Source: Enoplolaimus lenunculus (taxonomy: Eukaryota; Nematoda; Enoplea; Enoplida; Thoracostomopsidae). Taken from it: DNA of 64,000 bases. Where the stretch lies: positions 93,671 through 157,670 of the forward strand of contig JASANG010001745.1 in NCBI GenBank assembly GCA_030248215.1, read 5' to 3'. A program made the position numbers and the translations under genes. The notes under the pieces are model-generated. The model searched no databases. It saw only the letters and a list, made by a program, of their open reading frames with translations, and was not told the origin of the DNA. Numbering within the stretch: position 1 is the stretch's first letter; each line of letters opens with the position of its first letter. Below, one piece after another: positions 46,401-57,799 of the stretch.

Positions 46401-46587
46401 CTAAACGTCCGTTGGCAGATACGTTCCTGCCAAGTTCAATATCATCACTTCCACTATACGAAAACAAGTCTTCAATTTCGATTCGATCATACTGAACAAT
46501 GACATATTCCTTTACTCTAACGTCACCGAGTGTAGAAAGCGTGAGAAGTAAAATTACAACGCAAACTGCACGCATTTGTAAACGCAT
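37431..46587 (-). CDS. Type I membrane protein with NIDO-like ectodomain and 17-aa repeat stalk (4 exons, 536 aa)
   Basis: Minus-strand exons 46587-46335, 42296-42125, 40583-39646 and 37678-37431 join in matching phases (1611 bp). Residues 1-21 are a signal peptide (VCVVILLLTLSTLG core). The next ~190 residues resemble a nidogen NIDO domain: LELPTPMAFVTGYEVKTLIV, then AVVVTWAMFFTD, then FVQAVLCYGPVFTFSIYEYF. That assignment is by eye and moderate. Residues about 274-412 are eight near-identical copies of a 17-residue Lys/Asp/Thr unit (SHKDEKDTATHKATTA plus A), then a decayed copy. Ser/Thr content suggests an O-glycosylated stalk. A single transmembrane helix follows (about 479-500, WLVPIVIIVIFCILVALAVA), then a 36-residue cytoplasmic tail. 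NGTV and NVSA are possible N-glycosylation sites. It likely acts at the cell surface in adhesion or matrix binding; this is inference. Exon 2 uses a weak donor (CG|GTACGA). Confidence 0.82.
37723..37927. mobile_element. hAT-like MITE family A, in NIDO-gene intron 3
   Basis: Ends ggtccatgcattgaacaggg and the inverse actgttctatacattggcc, TTAGGC core. Its end is about 45 bp from the exon 4 acceptor. Confidence 0.75.
38487..39248. mobile_element. Harbinger-like non-autonomous element, family H (762 bp)
   Basis: Inverted ends TGCGGGGTTCACGTTATAA with a 3-bp TTA target repeat (38484-38486, 39249-39251). The first third has several aatatcatatgat palindromes; 38805-39190 is a roughly 20-bp minisatellite (ggcgggaaattcaaatttt). 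No transposase. The PIF/Harbinger assignment rests on the 3-bp target only. Confidence 0.75.
39259..39521 (-). mobile_element. piggyBac-like MITE family E with tRNA-like core
   Basis: Ends ctctttctcacatgaatat and the inverse caatgtgagaagggg, left target TTAA at 39255-39258. Minus-strand A-box ctgagtggtgatggtatac and B-box GGAGTTCGAATCC. Sister copy at 44164-44426 (right TTAA 44427-44430). Confidence 0.85.
39773..40183 (-). repeat. 51-bp coding minisatellite in exon 3 of the NIDO-like gene
   Basis: Eight copies of a 51-bp unit, in frame, encode the 17-residue stalk repeats. Several neighbours are identical at DNA level, so the array is young and likely variable in copy number. Other frames over it are also open only because the period is a multiple of three. 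Confidence 0.93.
40608..40751. mobile_element. hAT-like MITE family A, just upstream of NIDO-gene exon 3
   Basis: Ends ggcccatgtatagaacaagg and the inverse gccctgttctatacatggacc, flanked by ttgacggc and atgacggt. The end lies about 24 bp from the exon 3 acceptor, so it supplies the likely branch-point region of intron 2. Confidence 0.8.
40826..41012. mobile_element. hAT-like MITE family G, intact ends
   Basis: Ends CAGGGTCGGAGCA and the inverse TGCTCCGGCACTG, flanked by identical catgtagg at 40818-40825 and 41013-41020. GC-richer than its surroundings. Confidence 0.88.
41022..41240. mobile_element. MITE family I
   Basis: Ends gctcgtattcttaaatgtgt and the inverse cagatttgagaatgtgagc. Inner inverted blocks agcacctatcatcagttggt and the inverse. 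A similar copy is at 54580-54805. Confidence 0.65.
42371..42634. mobile_element. hAT-like MITE family A, in NIDO-gene intron 1
   Basis: Left part gtaaagatcaggggcggaac, right part gttccgctcctgcggtttac and three TTAGGC clusters. Another broken pair lies at 43505-43735. Confidence 0.75.
44164..44426 (-). mobile_element. piggyBac-like MITE family E, in NIDO-gene intron 1
   Basis: Ends ccctttctcacatgaatatt and the inverse caatgtgagaaggg, right TTAA at 44427-44430. tRNA-like block on the minus strand as in the sister copies. Confidence 0.85.
44898..44972 (+). tRNA. tRNA-like sequence, probably a pseudogene
   Basis: Reads GCCGCGTGGTGTAATGGGCA, then an anticodon-arm-like CGCTTGACTCGCGAGCG whose five stem pairs form, then B-box AGGTTCGATTCCC and a tail (GCATGGC) that pairs with the start at six of seven positions. 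The T stem does not pair and position 33 is not T, so a working tRNA is unlikely. It may be a SINE head. Confidence 0.4.
45485..46068. mobile_element. MITE family L with 21-bp internal minisatellite
   Basis: Outer ends ggcgctatacttttgatg and the inverse caaaagtatagcgcaaccct. Inside, 45510-45860 holds about sixteen copies of cgtcaaccgttcggcgcca or close variants. All frames are open because the 21-bp period is a multiple of three; I do not read it as a gene. Confidence 0.8.
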
Positions 46588-48988
46588 TCCGGCCGTTAAA
46601 TTTCAATTACAATAAATTTCAATTGCAACAACAATTAAGTTGAATTCAACTTTTGAGTATCATTTTTGAACATAGATTTTTGTTTCAAATATTTTCAAAT
46701 GTTCCACGCATAGAATTTCAGTGCGGTGTGTTTTGGTAATTTTATTCAAATATCTGTTTTGGTACATTTTTCTGTTTCAAGGCTGTCGTCAGCCAAGCAA
46801 AAAATAAGTCTAAAGCTTAAGCTTACATTTGCATGGTGCCAATAAATTAACATAAACGAGTTAGGTCGAGTTGGAGGCACCAAACCTTGTGTACACTTTC
46901 CATCACAGGCTTAGGCTGTTGGTTTTATACATTCAGGCAAATGGCTTAAACGGAAACCGAAACCTTTTGCTTATGCCAAGGACTGAGCCTAAGCCTTAAA
47001 TGGGCAATGTTTAACCGGAGCAACGCGTGACACGAGTATGTAACTTTAATCTACCCATTTATGCCGAGCTGATTTCGCACTGATTGACCAAATGTGATAT
47101 AAACAGAGCAACGCGTTTGAATACAAAATCAATTTTAAAAAATTGTATCTAAAACCAAAGGTTTTTGAGATGAATATTAATCATCAACTCACCCGGAATT
47201 AACTCAACTCAGAGTGAAAATCAACTCAATTCAGAGCGAATTAATGTTTGCTGTTTTTAATTGAGAAGTAACTAACTCGTTATCGTTAGTATATTAATCA
47301 ACTCATCGGAATTTACTGTGTATTTTAATCTAAAAGATCTAAAAGATCTAAAATTATTTAGTTTTCGGGGACGGCCCTGGTAATTTTGAAAACAGCAATG
47401 GCTGCAAATCCGTTTTATTCATAGCTTTGCATTATTTTCACAGCGTTTCAAACCGTTTTTACTACAAAATGTTTTCTTATCAGTTTTGCTTTGTTGAAAG
47501 TGAACTATATCCTGTGTGATTTTTATTAATATATATATTTATATATATCTATATATATACATATATATATATATCAGGATGTAACCGGATATTCGTTTCC
47601 TGTAAAAAGTGGTGTCCGTTTCCGTTTTCGTTATAGAAATAACGGAAATTGCGTTATATTTACGTTCAAAATTAGTAATTATCTCGTATACATCTTGCAT
47701 TTTTGTGTTACAGCTATGCTGCAATTAGCGATTTGACTCATTCTGAATTAAAATCAATTCACTAAAATTTAATACAGCGTTGTAAGATCGCAACATTTTA
47801 TACAAGCACGCTTTAAAATTGTAAAACATCTTAGAATGAATAACATATATATTATTCTCAACGGAAAATATTCTGGATGCGTTACTGTTGGAATCGAGAA
47901 AAACGCAACGAACGCTGGTTCCCAATAAACATACGATATCTGATATGTACATCAATATAAGAAGTTGAATGGGATCTCAAATAGCTGAGCGGTTTACCTG
48001 GTATGGTGTTTAATTTTCCATCATTAGCGAGTAATACAGGTTATAGTACGGTCTGTTATATATTTTAGCCAATTACTTATGTGGAATTTCACCTTTCACT
48101 TTATGCACGCCTGTAGCCAGCTCACTGCGATATGAGGACTGGACATTTTTCAGGAGGGTTATACAAGGGTTCTGATGGAGTCGTATTTGACTGAGTTTGT
48201 GTTGTCCCGTAGAGCCTGTTTCGTTGAGAGTCAATTTGACACACCATTTTTTGCAATGTAAGTTTTTTACGCTTTAAGCTTATGTATAGGCTTACGCTTA
48301 CGCTTAGGCGTAGGTTTAGGAATACGACTACACTACTGTTTTACAACCCTGATCTTATGCCAGTTATGCGTTTCTGTAGGTACGTTGAGTTTATTGCCAA
48401 ATTTAAAAGGTTACGCGCTGTATAATGCTTATTGCGGGTTTGGCTGTGTTTGCTGGTATAAAACAATAAAATCTTTTGATAGTACAAATTTTGCACTGAA
48501 AGCTAAACGTTACTATTAAATGCTTTAGTTTTGTTGATAAAAATTCTAAATTAATGCAGTTGTACCCTTACAGTTCGAGCCCCCTTTGCCAAAATTTTGC
48601 TGCGGATTCGGCAGGGTTCGCACCCATGACACAGTCATGCTGTAACCAATCACTGAGCAGCAATGCATGCGTTTAACCAATCAGATACGGGCAAACCAAC
48701 GGGGTTTAGGGGTTACCGATTGTGGTGATTTTTGTCAGGGGACTTTATAGTTTAGTAACACAGTATTCTGTATTTAAATCAACCAATAATTCGACCCCTT
48801 GTCACCAGTATTAAGGTCCCTGCCGATTGGGAGATTGAGAAGTTTGGTGACTGCAGGACTGGAGTATAAACTTTAGCTACTATTATGCCTTATAAATTAT
48901 ATGACATTGATCACAATATTTAAAACATTTAGTATTTTAAAAAATTACAAAATTCAAATATGTATGTTAATTTTAAAATACTGATACC
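46588..48988. other. Divergent spacer between the NIDO-like and MFSD8-like genes
   Basis: Contains family C fragments (47170-47325, 47735-47790), a TATATA microsatellite (47528-47575), a family D/F fragment (48105-48262), a TTAGGC patch (48280-48330) and a minus-strand tRNA-like block (about 48590-48660, A-box gctcagtgattgg). Promoters for both genes should lie here; none is recognisable. Confidence 0.5.
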
Positions 48989-51900
48989 ATGAATAATAAA
49001 ATTAAAAACGGAACAACCGCTGTATCTGCCATTTCAAAGTAAGTTTTCATTTTAACACTATAATCGAGTGAATTTTAACACAGAACGAGTTGAATCCAAT
49101 CAGAAGTCTGTGCTCTGAATTAGGTCTTTCAGAACTCACACTGTAAATTCCAATGAGTTGATTAATCAATTCAGCTAGCGAGTTAGTAATTTTTGAATTA
49201 AAATCTGTATACGTTAACTCACTCTGAGTTTAGTTGATTCTCACTCTCAGTTGAGTTGACTCTGGGTGAGTTGATTAATTAACTCAGAATGAATTGAATA
49301 AACTCAAAATTCTGAGTTCTGATAGTTTAACTAAGACTGAGTGATTCAACTCATTCTGAGTTAAAATCAACTCACTGAAATTTACAGTGCAGGATATATA
49401 CTGAATTGATAGGACTCGTTTGTAAGTTTAATTTATCAACTCACCTGGAATTAAATCAGCGTCGATCAATTAATGCTAAAAATTCAACCGTTATATGATT
49501 AAACAATTTTATACTGTGAACGGCGCCTTTACGTTTTTTGTTAATGTTGTGATTTTAGCAATGATGTAGGACCACTCAACAGGCCTGTGACGACAGAGGC
49601 CGCGGCTCCAACGCCAGCACCGAGATCAGATTGGCCTTCGATTATTATCTGCTTTTTTGTGTTATTTTTCACTGGTATTCAGTATTCGTTGATGTTTTCA
49701 TCGTTGTATCCGTTCATGGAAAAGGTAAATTACAGAACAATGGAACGTTGAGAAATCGAAATTTTCAAAAATTCAAATTTGGCTGTGAAGTGATAATTGG
49801 ACGTCGGCTGAATTCCCGACCGCTGAATGAGACCCAACTAAGATTTCCGTTTTTGTTTCCGGAAAAAATTGGTATCCGTTTCCGTTTCGTTTCCGTTATA
49901 AATATAAAGGAAATTCTGTTATTTGTAATCACGTTTATATCTCCGCAAATTTTCCTTGCAGATATGCTGCAATTGTCGAAACGAAACAAAAATTACGAAA
50001 TTCATCTAAAATCTTAAAAATTTCAATACATCCGCTTTTGTTTCTTTAACATTTTAGAAATCCAAGTGAATATTTGCACACCTCAATTGTGTTGGCGGAA
50101 AAACAAATCATTTTTGAAAATTTTATACTTCAATATCTATTTTCCGTTTCAGTGATTTTGATCATTATGTGTTTTCGGTTTCGTTTCCGTTATCTTTAGT
50201 ATCCGTTTACACCCTGTACAACTTTGCATGTCCCTACCACAAAAATTTAGCATCGCCGTGTTCAACAAAACATAATTGCTACGCCAGTTCAAATTCAAAA
50301 TTTCATACGAAACTTAAGAATTTAAAATTTAATAGTAATATTTTAGTAAAAACTTAAAAACTCATGCGGGGTTCACGTTATAACTGGGGCAGTCGGATCA
50401 CGTTTTGTCACATGTTGATTCGACATCAACATAAATTTTTGTTACCATCATATGATACGGACAAGCAAAAGTCGAATATCATGTGATATTGCTATACAAA
50501 GCACGGGTATTCATGTTATATCAGCATACAAGTGTTCGAATGTCACGTGACATAATCAGACATATTGTTGAATATCATATGATATTCCAAATTAACAGCA
50601 TATATGATATGATATTCAAAGACGGATTTGGAGTATCATATGATATTCCATTATGTAGTTTAAGACGTATACAATCCGCTAAAATTTTGAATATTCCCTC
50701 CCAAATTCGAATTTTTCTGCCAAAATTTCAATATTACCGCCAAATTTTGAATTTTTGCGCCAAAATTTAAATTTCCAGCCAAAATTTGAATTTCCCGCCA
50801 AAATTTGAATTTTCCCACCTGAATTTGAATTTGCCGCCAAAATTTGAATTTTCAACCAAAATTTGAATTTTCAACCAAAATTTGAATTTTCCCGCCAAAA
50901 TTTGAATTTCCCGCCAAATTTTGAATTTTACCGTCTAAATTTGAATTTGCCGCCAAAATTTGAATTTTCCCGCCAAAATTTGAATTTCACGCCAAAATTT
51001 GAATTTGCCGCCAAAATTTGAATTTCCCGCCAAGTACATGTCGATTAGTATCATATGATATTCCAAACCTAGTTATGCAGCTGACTCAGTAGACATTTTC
51101 AAAATGATCATATGATATTGACAGACAACGTAGGGAATGTCATATGATATTGACAGACAAAACGTGACCGATACGTGATGTTAGCAGACAACCACTGTTT
51201 TTTGAATATCATATTGGGTTACATCGCAGACAAAATGTTACCCAATATATACAACGTGACAAAACGTGGCCCAGCTGCACCATTTATAACGTGAACCCCG
51301 CATCAAAATGCTAAGACGGGTCCAGAGAAGAGTATCAGTAACGGCAAGTTACTTTCGAATAAAAGAATAAAGTTTCAAATAATCAAACTGGAAAATATGG
51401 CTGGTAAGAGTCCAGCCAGATTCGGTCTCAGTTCTCTTAAAAATTGTTGGCATGGCTAAATGACTTTTTAATATACAAATGACTAGAACACATATTAATA
51501 AATCGGCCCATGTAAAGATCAGGAGCGGAACGTTTTTTTATCAGGCAGCAATAGAATAAGTTTAAGCTTTAGGTTAATTTAGTCCTACAGCAGTGTCAGG
51601 TCATTGCTGAGTGCAATCTCATTGCACCATCAATCACTGTGAACAAAATTTCCACCGCGTGGACTGCAACAGTTTCAAACTTCAACACGTACACTGAACT
51701 AGTCGAAGTGCAAAGATTGTGCAAAATTGCAAACTCGGACCTACCATCAACTGATAATAGATGCTACGCATGGTATCACAGCAATTCGTAGCCCGACAAC
51801 TTGTCGACCGACTGAATATAAATCTCATTTCATCGACTCGACAATTCGTCGTACATCATTACGCTTTATGTTTAGGTCTGGGATTACATTTACTTCCATT

Positions 51901-54900
51901 TTTCCACCCCCCTCGCAAAAAATGGAAAAAAATGGAAAAAAAACCATTTTTTCCGGTAATTTTTTCCGGCCAACAATCCTGACACTTAGGATGATGATGA
52001 TTAGATTTATTCATAGGCTTTAGGACACTGTTGAGCAGCAAGTTGTCAGGTGCCGAATTGTCGTTCATTTGCTGTGTATATTCGCGAATAGGGACATTTA
52101 AACCTAATGCAATATCAGCCGAGATGTAGTTTCAGATTGATCCGGGAGGCATGGACTATTACGATTGGATTATTGCTATCAACAGCGTGGGCCAAATAAT
52201 TGGGGCACCAGTTTTAGGGTTCATTTCGCAACATATACACAATACCCGTTGGCCGGTGATATTTGCATTAATACTGCAGTGTGTTGGTAATGTATTGTAT
52301 GCAGTGGTTGAATTTATACCAAGCAACACAAACGGCAGTCATCATTGGATATTGTTAGTTGCAAGATTTGTCAATGGATTAGGCAGCGGTATGCACGGTC
52401 GGAGCAGCCACCCACCACATACCCCATTTGGGGGGCCCACATCTGAAGGGGCCCCCACCCGAGCCGGTTGAAACAAAAACCGTCATAAAATGCGTCTGGC
52501 TTCTAGCTCGTTTCGCTCGCGAGATTGGGGGCACCCACCGTGAAGTTCGGAGGAGCCTCCACACCTGTATGCTTCGGCATTGGCGGTATGTGACAATCGT
52601 GCATCATTAATTATTGTCAAAATGGCCAATGTATAGACAGCGGCGGAACAGTAGTATAAGCGTATTCCTAAGCCTAAGCTTAAGCCTACGCGTAACAAAG
52701 AGCTTATACCTAAGCCTGAGCCTAAGCCTAACCTTAAACAAGAAAAATTTAGTCTAACACTTAAGCGTACTCTATTCCAGTAGCGCAGACAAACGTTCCG
52801 ACCCTGATCTTTTACATGGGCCATTAAAATTAGTTTCAATGTTCATTTTTGTCGCTTGTCACATAGAGTAAACTGTGAGCAACTTAGGTTAAACTTGTAT
52901 ACGTGAACACGAGCAGAAACGTGGTTGTTTCAGTGTCAATCAAACGTGACACGAAAAGTTTTCAATGTTGATTCGACGTTAACGTTAAAATTCGAGCTCT
53001 CGTATCGGGTGGACAGACGGAAGCCGTCAAGACCATTTTAGTGATAAAAGTTACTACACGAAATGTCGGTTTAATGATGGATGTTTGGCTTGAGGAGACG
53101 GTTGCGCTGCGAGCCCGAGACGGAAAAACCCATCCCGGACATGTACGAGCGGAGTAGCATAACTAGACATAGTAGCCGGTTTCGATCAAACCATAAGGTG
53201 TATTCGCCAAGGATGGGTGGCACGGACTTTCGATCCAAGGTAACCTACCTTATAGATTCTTGTTCATTAGAGGGGGGACAGGGCCTCGGTGTCCGCCATC
53301 CTTGGATCCACCAGTGTCTCCGTGCGCCATTTATTTAACCCATATCTTTCTTTAGGTTTGGTCGGTTTGTGTCGTGCATATATTGCAAGTGCAAGTGTGA
53401 AAACAGACAAAGGGCGAAATATTCAAATTGCAACAATGATGTATTCAATTGGTCTTGGATTAGGTCCAGGTAACAACTTGACAAATTGCCAGAATGGATT
53501 AGGTCCAGGTAACAACTTGACAAATTGCCAGAAAACAAAAACTAGCCAATAGAACCCGTCGACAACAAAAATATCCATGGAGAATAAGCCGGTACCTGTG
53601 CGGAAACGCGGATCGGATAAGAAATTTGGGCCAATGTAAACAATAGTGACGGAACAGTATTATAAGCATATTCCTAAGTCTAAGTCTAAGCCTAAGCCTA
53701 AGCGTAAGAATGACTTTATTCCTAAGCATAAGCCTATTTGCCTAAGCCTAAGCTAAGCAAAAAAATTAGTTTAACGCTTAAGCTTACTCTATTCTGGTCC
53801 CACAAAAAACGTTTCGCCCCTGATCTTTACATGGGCCGAAATTTCTGACGTGGGTACGCCAGTGGGTACGAAATTTCAAAGCGCGGATGCAAAATTTGTT
53901 AATTTTTATCAACCTAAAATTTTGATAACAAACCATATTAAACATATGTGGCTTGGAATTTTTAAACCATTTTAACCAGTTTTAATGTAATCGAAAGCAT
54001 TCAATAATATTTGCATCGCTAAAATTAATTATTTTTTTTTCATAATTAAACAATTGATTCTGAACACAGAAATAATAACAGTGGGTTTATCCAAAATGCG
54101 GGTAAACTATTTCAGCTTCCCTGGTTAAAGTGCCTGAGCAGGTAAAAAATCTGTACCAACACATCTCTGATGAGAGCGTCCGTCTGCACTATAAATTTCA
54201 GTGAGTTGATTTTAACTCAGAATGAGTTGAATCACTCAGTCTGAGTTAGGACTTTCAGAACTCAGAAATTGGCGTTGATTCAATTCATTCTGAGTTAATT
54301 AATCAACTCACCCAAAGTCAACTCAGCTCAGAGGAAGAATCAACTCAAATGAGAGTGAGTTAATATTTACTGATATTAATTCAGAAATAACCAACTCGCT
54401 AGCTGAATTGATTAGCCAACTCATTGGAATTTACAGTGTGATTTGAATATATTTTATAAAAGTGTAGAATGTCAGTCTGGTACGAAAAGAGCCGACTCGA
54501 GCTCAATGTAACCGTTAACCTGGGTTCTTGTATACTTCCCCCACACGCTTGTAATTTTAGACTCAGGTTTATTAAGCTTAGAGCCCGTATTCTCAACGGT
54601 GTGTAGCAACTATCCTCAGTTGGCGGTAGATGTTGTAACTTTCGAAGCAGTGAATGCTGACACTGAAAATTTCGCACATTATTCGCATTTGATTTGCTAT
54701 ACTCCTGTACCAATTTTGAGTTAAACAACTGCAACAGTTAGCGAGTTTGACAACCTATTACTAGCTGATGATAGTTGCTACACAAATTTGAGAATACGAG
54801 TTTAAGTTTTAGAAAAAGTTTACCTAAAGCCTAAGCCTTTGGGGACGGTGTGAGCTCCGAGATAGCTGATTTGTTTGTTTTTGTTTTAGCTTTTCAAGCC

Positions 54901-57763
54901 ATATTTACAATCCAGCCGCTGAAATATGACGGACGTAAAAAAATTGACACATTTACCCTACCGGCATGGATCGGAGCCGGTATTTGTTTAGTGTTTGCAG
55001 TTATTATTTTAATTGCATTCAAAGAACGTCACGTTGGACTGCACAATCAACCAGGAGCTAAAAGTAAGAATATTAATCACGGCGTAGCTGAGGCATTAAT
55101 GAATATTCCCTCCCGAAATTTCTAAAGACAAGAAAAAAATCACCAGTTATCAAGAAGTTATTGTGTACAAAATAGACCCGTAGCCAGCTCACCTTGGTAG
55201 GGTAGGCTCAAAAAATTTCAAGACAGGCATACAAGATGTTTTCGTTGACTGACAATCAAGGGTGACAAATTTTTAAGGGGTTCAAAATTTCTTCAAAAGG
55301 GGTTGAGTCTTTCCTGGCCCCGCTTGGCTGCGGGCCCGGTTCACAAAATGCAAATGCATTTCAGTGTTCTGAATATCCAGAGCTAGGGTACAATACAAGA
55401 CAACAATTAAGCCAGTCAGAGTGTGACATGATTGTTGTAATGTATGACGTATGTATAGGTGTTTTTCATTAATAGATCAGATTCTGCTTAAAGTTGGCTT
55501 CAAACCATTCAAAAAGTGAATTTTTATGAAAAGAATTATAAAATACCTTAATGGCCAATGTTACTTTTAGGGAGGTGGCTCAAGCATACCCCTAAGCCTA
55601 AGCCTAAACTTAAGCGTTGAAAAAAGTGCAAACCAAACGTAAAGCCTAAGCCTAAGCGTTGAAAAAATGTAATCTAAAGCATGAGCCTATGTAAAAAATA
55701 TAGTCTAAAATTTAAGCCTACCGTTTCACAGTCCCATCATAAACCGGGACGGCCCTAAAAGCAACATGGCCCATGGAACGGCTGGATATTAATGCTACCG
55801 GATACCGGAGCCGGATATCAAATTCTGTATTGAAACCAGAGCCAAATGTTAACCATACTTTATACCGGACTTTTGTGCACTGTTGGAAGTATTTTGGTCG
55901 TGCAAAAATATATATTTACTGATTTAAGATTAATTATTAGCTTGGATATTTCATTTATTTCATTTTGCACTCTGGAAGTGCCCGGAAATGCAGTCGCTGC
56001 AAAATCTTGGGTATTTTCACATATAAACACAGTTTTTTTTTGATGTTCGGGACCACAACCGCAAATATCCGGCATTTGGCAGTTTTGTACCGGATACTGG
56101 AACCAAATACGCATGTCGGTTGCGGAATATCGAGCCGGAACCGGATATATCATTCGGGATCACAACCGTAGATATCCGGCATTTCGCAGTTATATACCGG
56201 ATACTGGAACCAAATACGCATGTCGGTTGCGGAATATCAAGCCGGAACCGGATATATCATTCGGGATCACAACCGTAGATATCCGGCATTTGGCAGTTAT
56301 ATACCGGATACTGGAACCAAATACGCATGTCGGTTGCGGAATATCAAGCCGGAACCGGATATATCATTCGGGATCACAACCGTAGATATCCGGCATTTGG
56401 CAGTTATATACCGGATACTGGAACCAAATACGCATGTCGGTTGCGGAATATCAAGCCGGAACCGGATATATCATTCGGGATCACAACCGTAGATATCCGG
56501 CATTTGGCAGTTATATACCGGATACTGGAACCAAATACGCATGTCGGTTGCCGTATATCAAGCCGAAACCGGATATATAATTTCACACGGATCACAATGA
56601 TTTCACTTAGGATATAAAGGTTACATTAAACCAATTAGCAACCAGACAGTTCCCAAAATTAATTGCTATTCCTTAAAACCAGGACAACTGTTGTTTGGCA
56701 CTGCTCATTCGCCAGCTAAGACAAATGGATGTTCAGTACAAGAAATATACTTAACCGGGTCCGAAACCAAGTCAGCATTTTGGGATGAAGAGAGGGTGCA
56801 AAACAAGACCCACAAGCGGTGTGACATTTTTCAACGGGGTCAAAATGGTTCAACGGCGCAGGGTAGAGACTTCTGGTTCCCCATCAACTTGCGGGCACCA
56901 CTGTAAATTTTAGTGAGTTGATTTTAACTCAGATTGAGTTGAATCCGCTCAGATATCTGAGAGCTCTGAATTAGGTCTTTCACAACCAACAATTCTGAAT
57001 TGATTTAACTCATTGTGAGTTAATTAAACCAAGAGTCGATAATAAGAGTGTGCAACTTACAAAACTACGCGTGATATAAAAAGTACCACACAGCGTTATG
57101 TTTTACCCATACCTCCCTTATTTGGGGGGTCAACTGCACACAGAACTCAGTTAAACCTAAATCAAGAATACAATCGAACAATGTTTGCACTGTGTATCGC
57201 AACAGTATGTGCCTGCGTTCAAGGTTTCAAGACCCCCTTCCCAAATAAGGAGGGGTAAGGGAAAAATGCAACGCGTGCCTGGTACATTCATTTGTACACT
57301 GAATGTACCCAGTTGAACACTCTTGTTGAAACCATTATCGATTCTTGATTAAACTAACCCAGAATTAAATCAGCTCAGAGTGAGTTCATGTTTACTGTTA
57401 TTTTAGCTAAGTAATAAACCAGAAATAACTAAATTCTCTTTCTCTGAGAGTTGATTATAATTAATTCAGCGCAATTTTACATTGTAGCTGGTTGTTTTAT
57501 ATATTTGTGTTTGCCGTATGTTTAACATTCTATTTCAGAAGACAGATTCAATGTTATACCCAAATACGATATGTTAGGCGCTTGGGTTTGTATTATACTT
57601 TGGATGGCACTTAAATTTTATCGTGGAGCAAGTGAAACGTTAGTTTTTTTTTTCATTTTCAGTGTTTTTAGTTTAAAAATTGTCTTTTATTGTACACACG
57701 ATGATGTAAACGACTGTTATGTTTTCTTACTTTTTTCTTTATTTCTTTCTTTTTTGCTTTCTC

Positions 57764-57799
<36 letters not shown>

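Noticed and set aside
53081-53338. 85-residue open frame between transporter exons 3 and 4
   Set aside because: Breaks the transporter reading frame and has no matching splice phases; exons 3 and 4 join without it.
56691-56906. 71-residue open frame, found again in the mirrored arm
   Set aside because: Its presence in both arms only reflects the inverted repeat. No family resemblance, and it sits in transporter intron 5.
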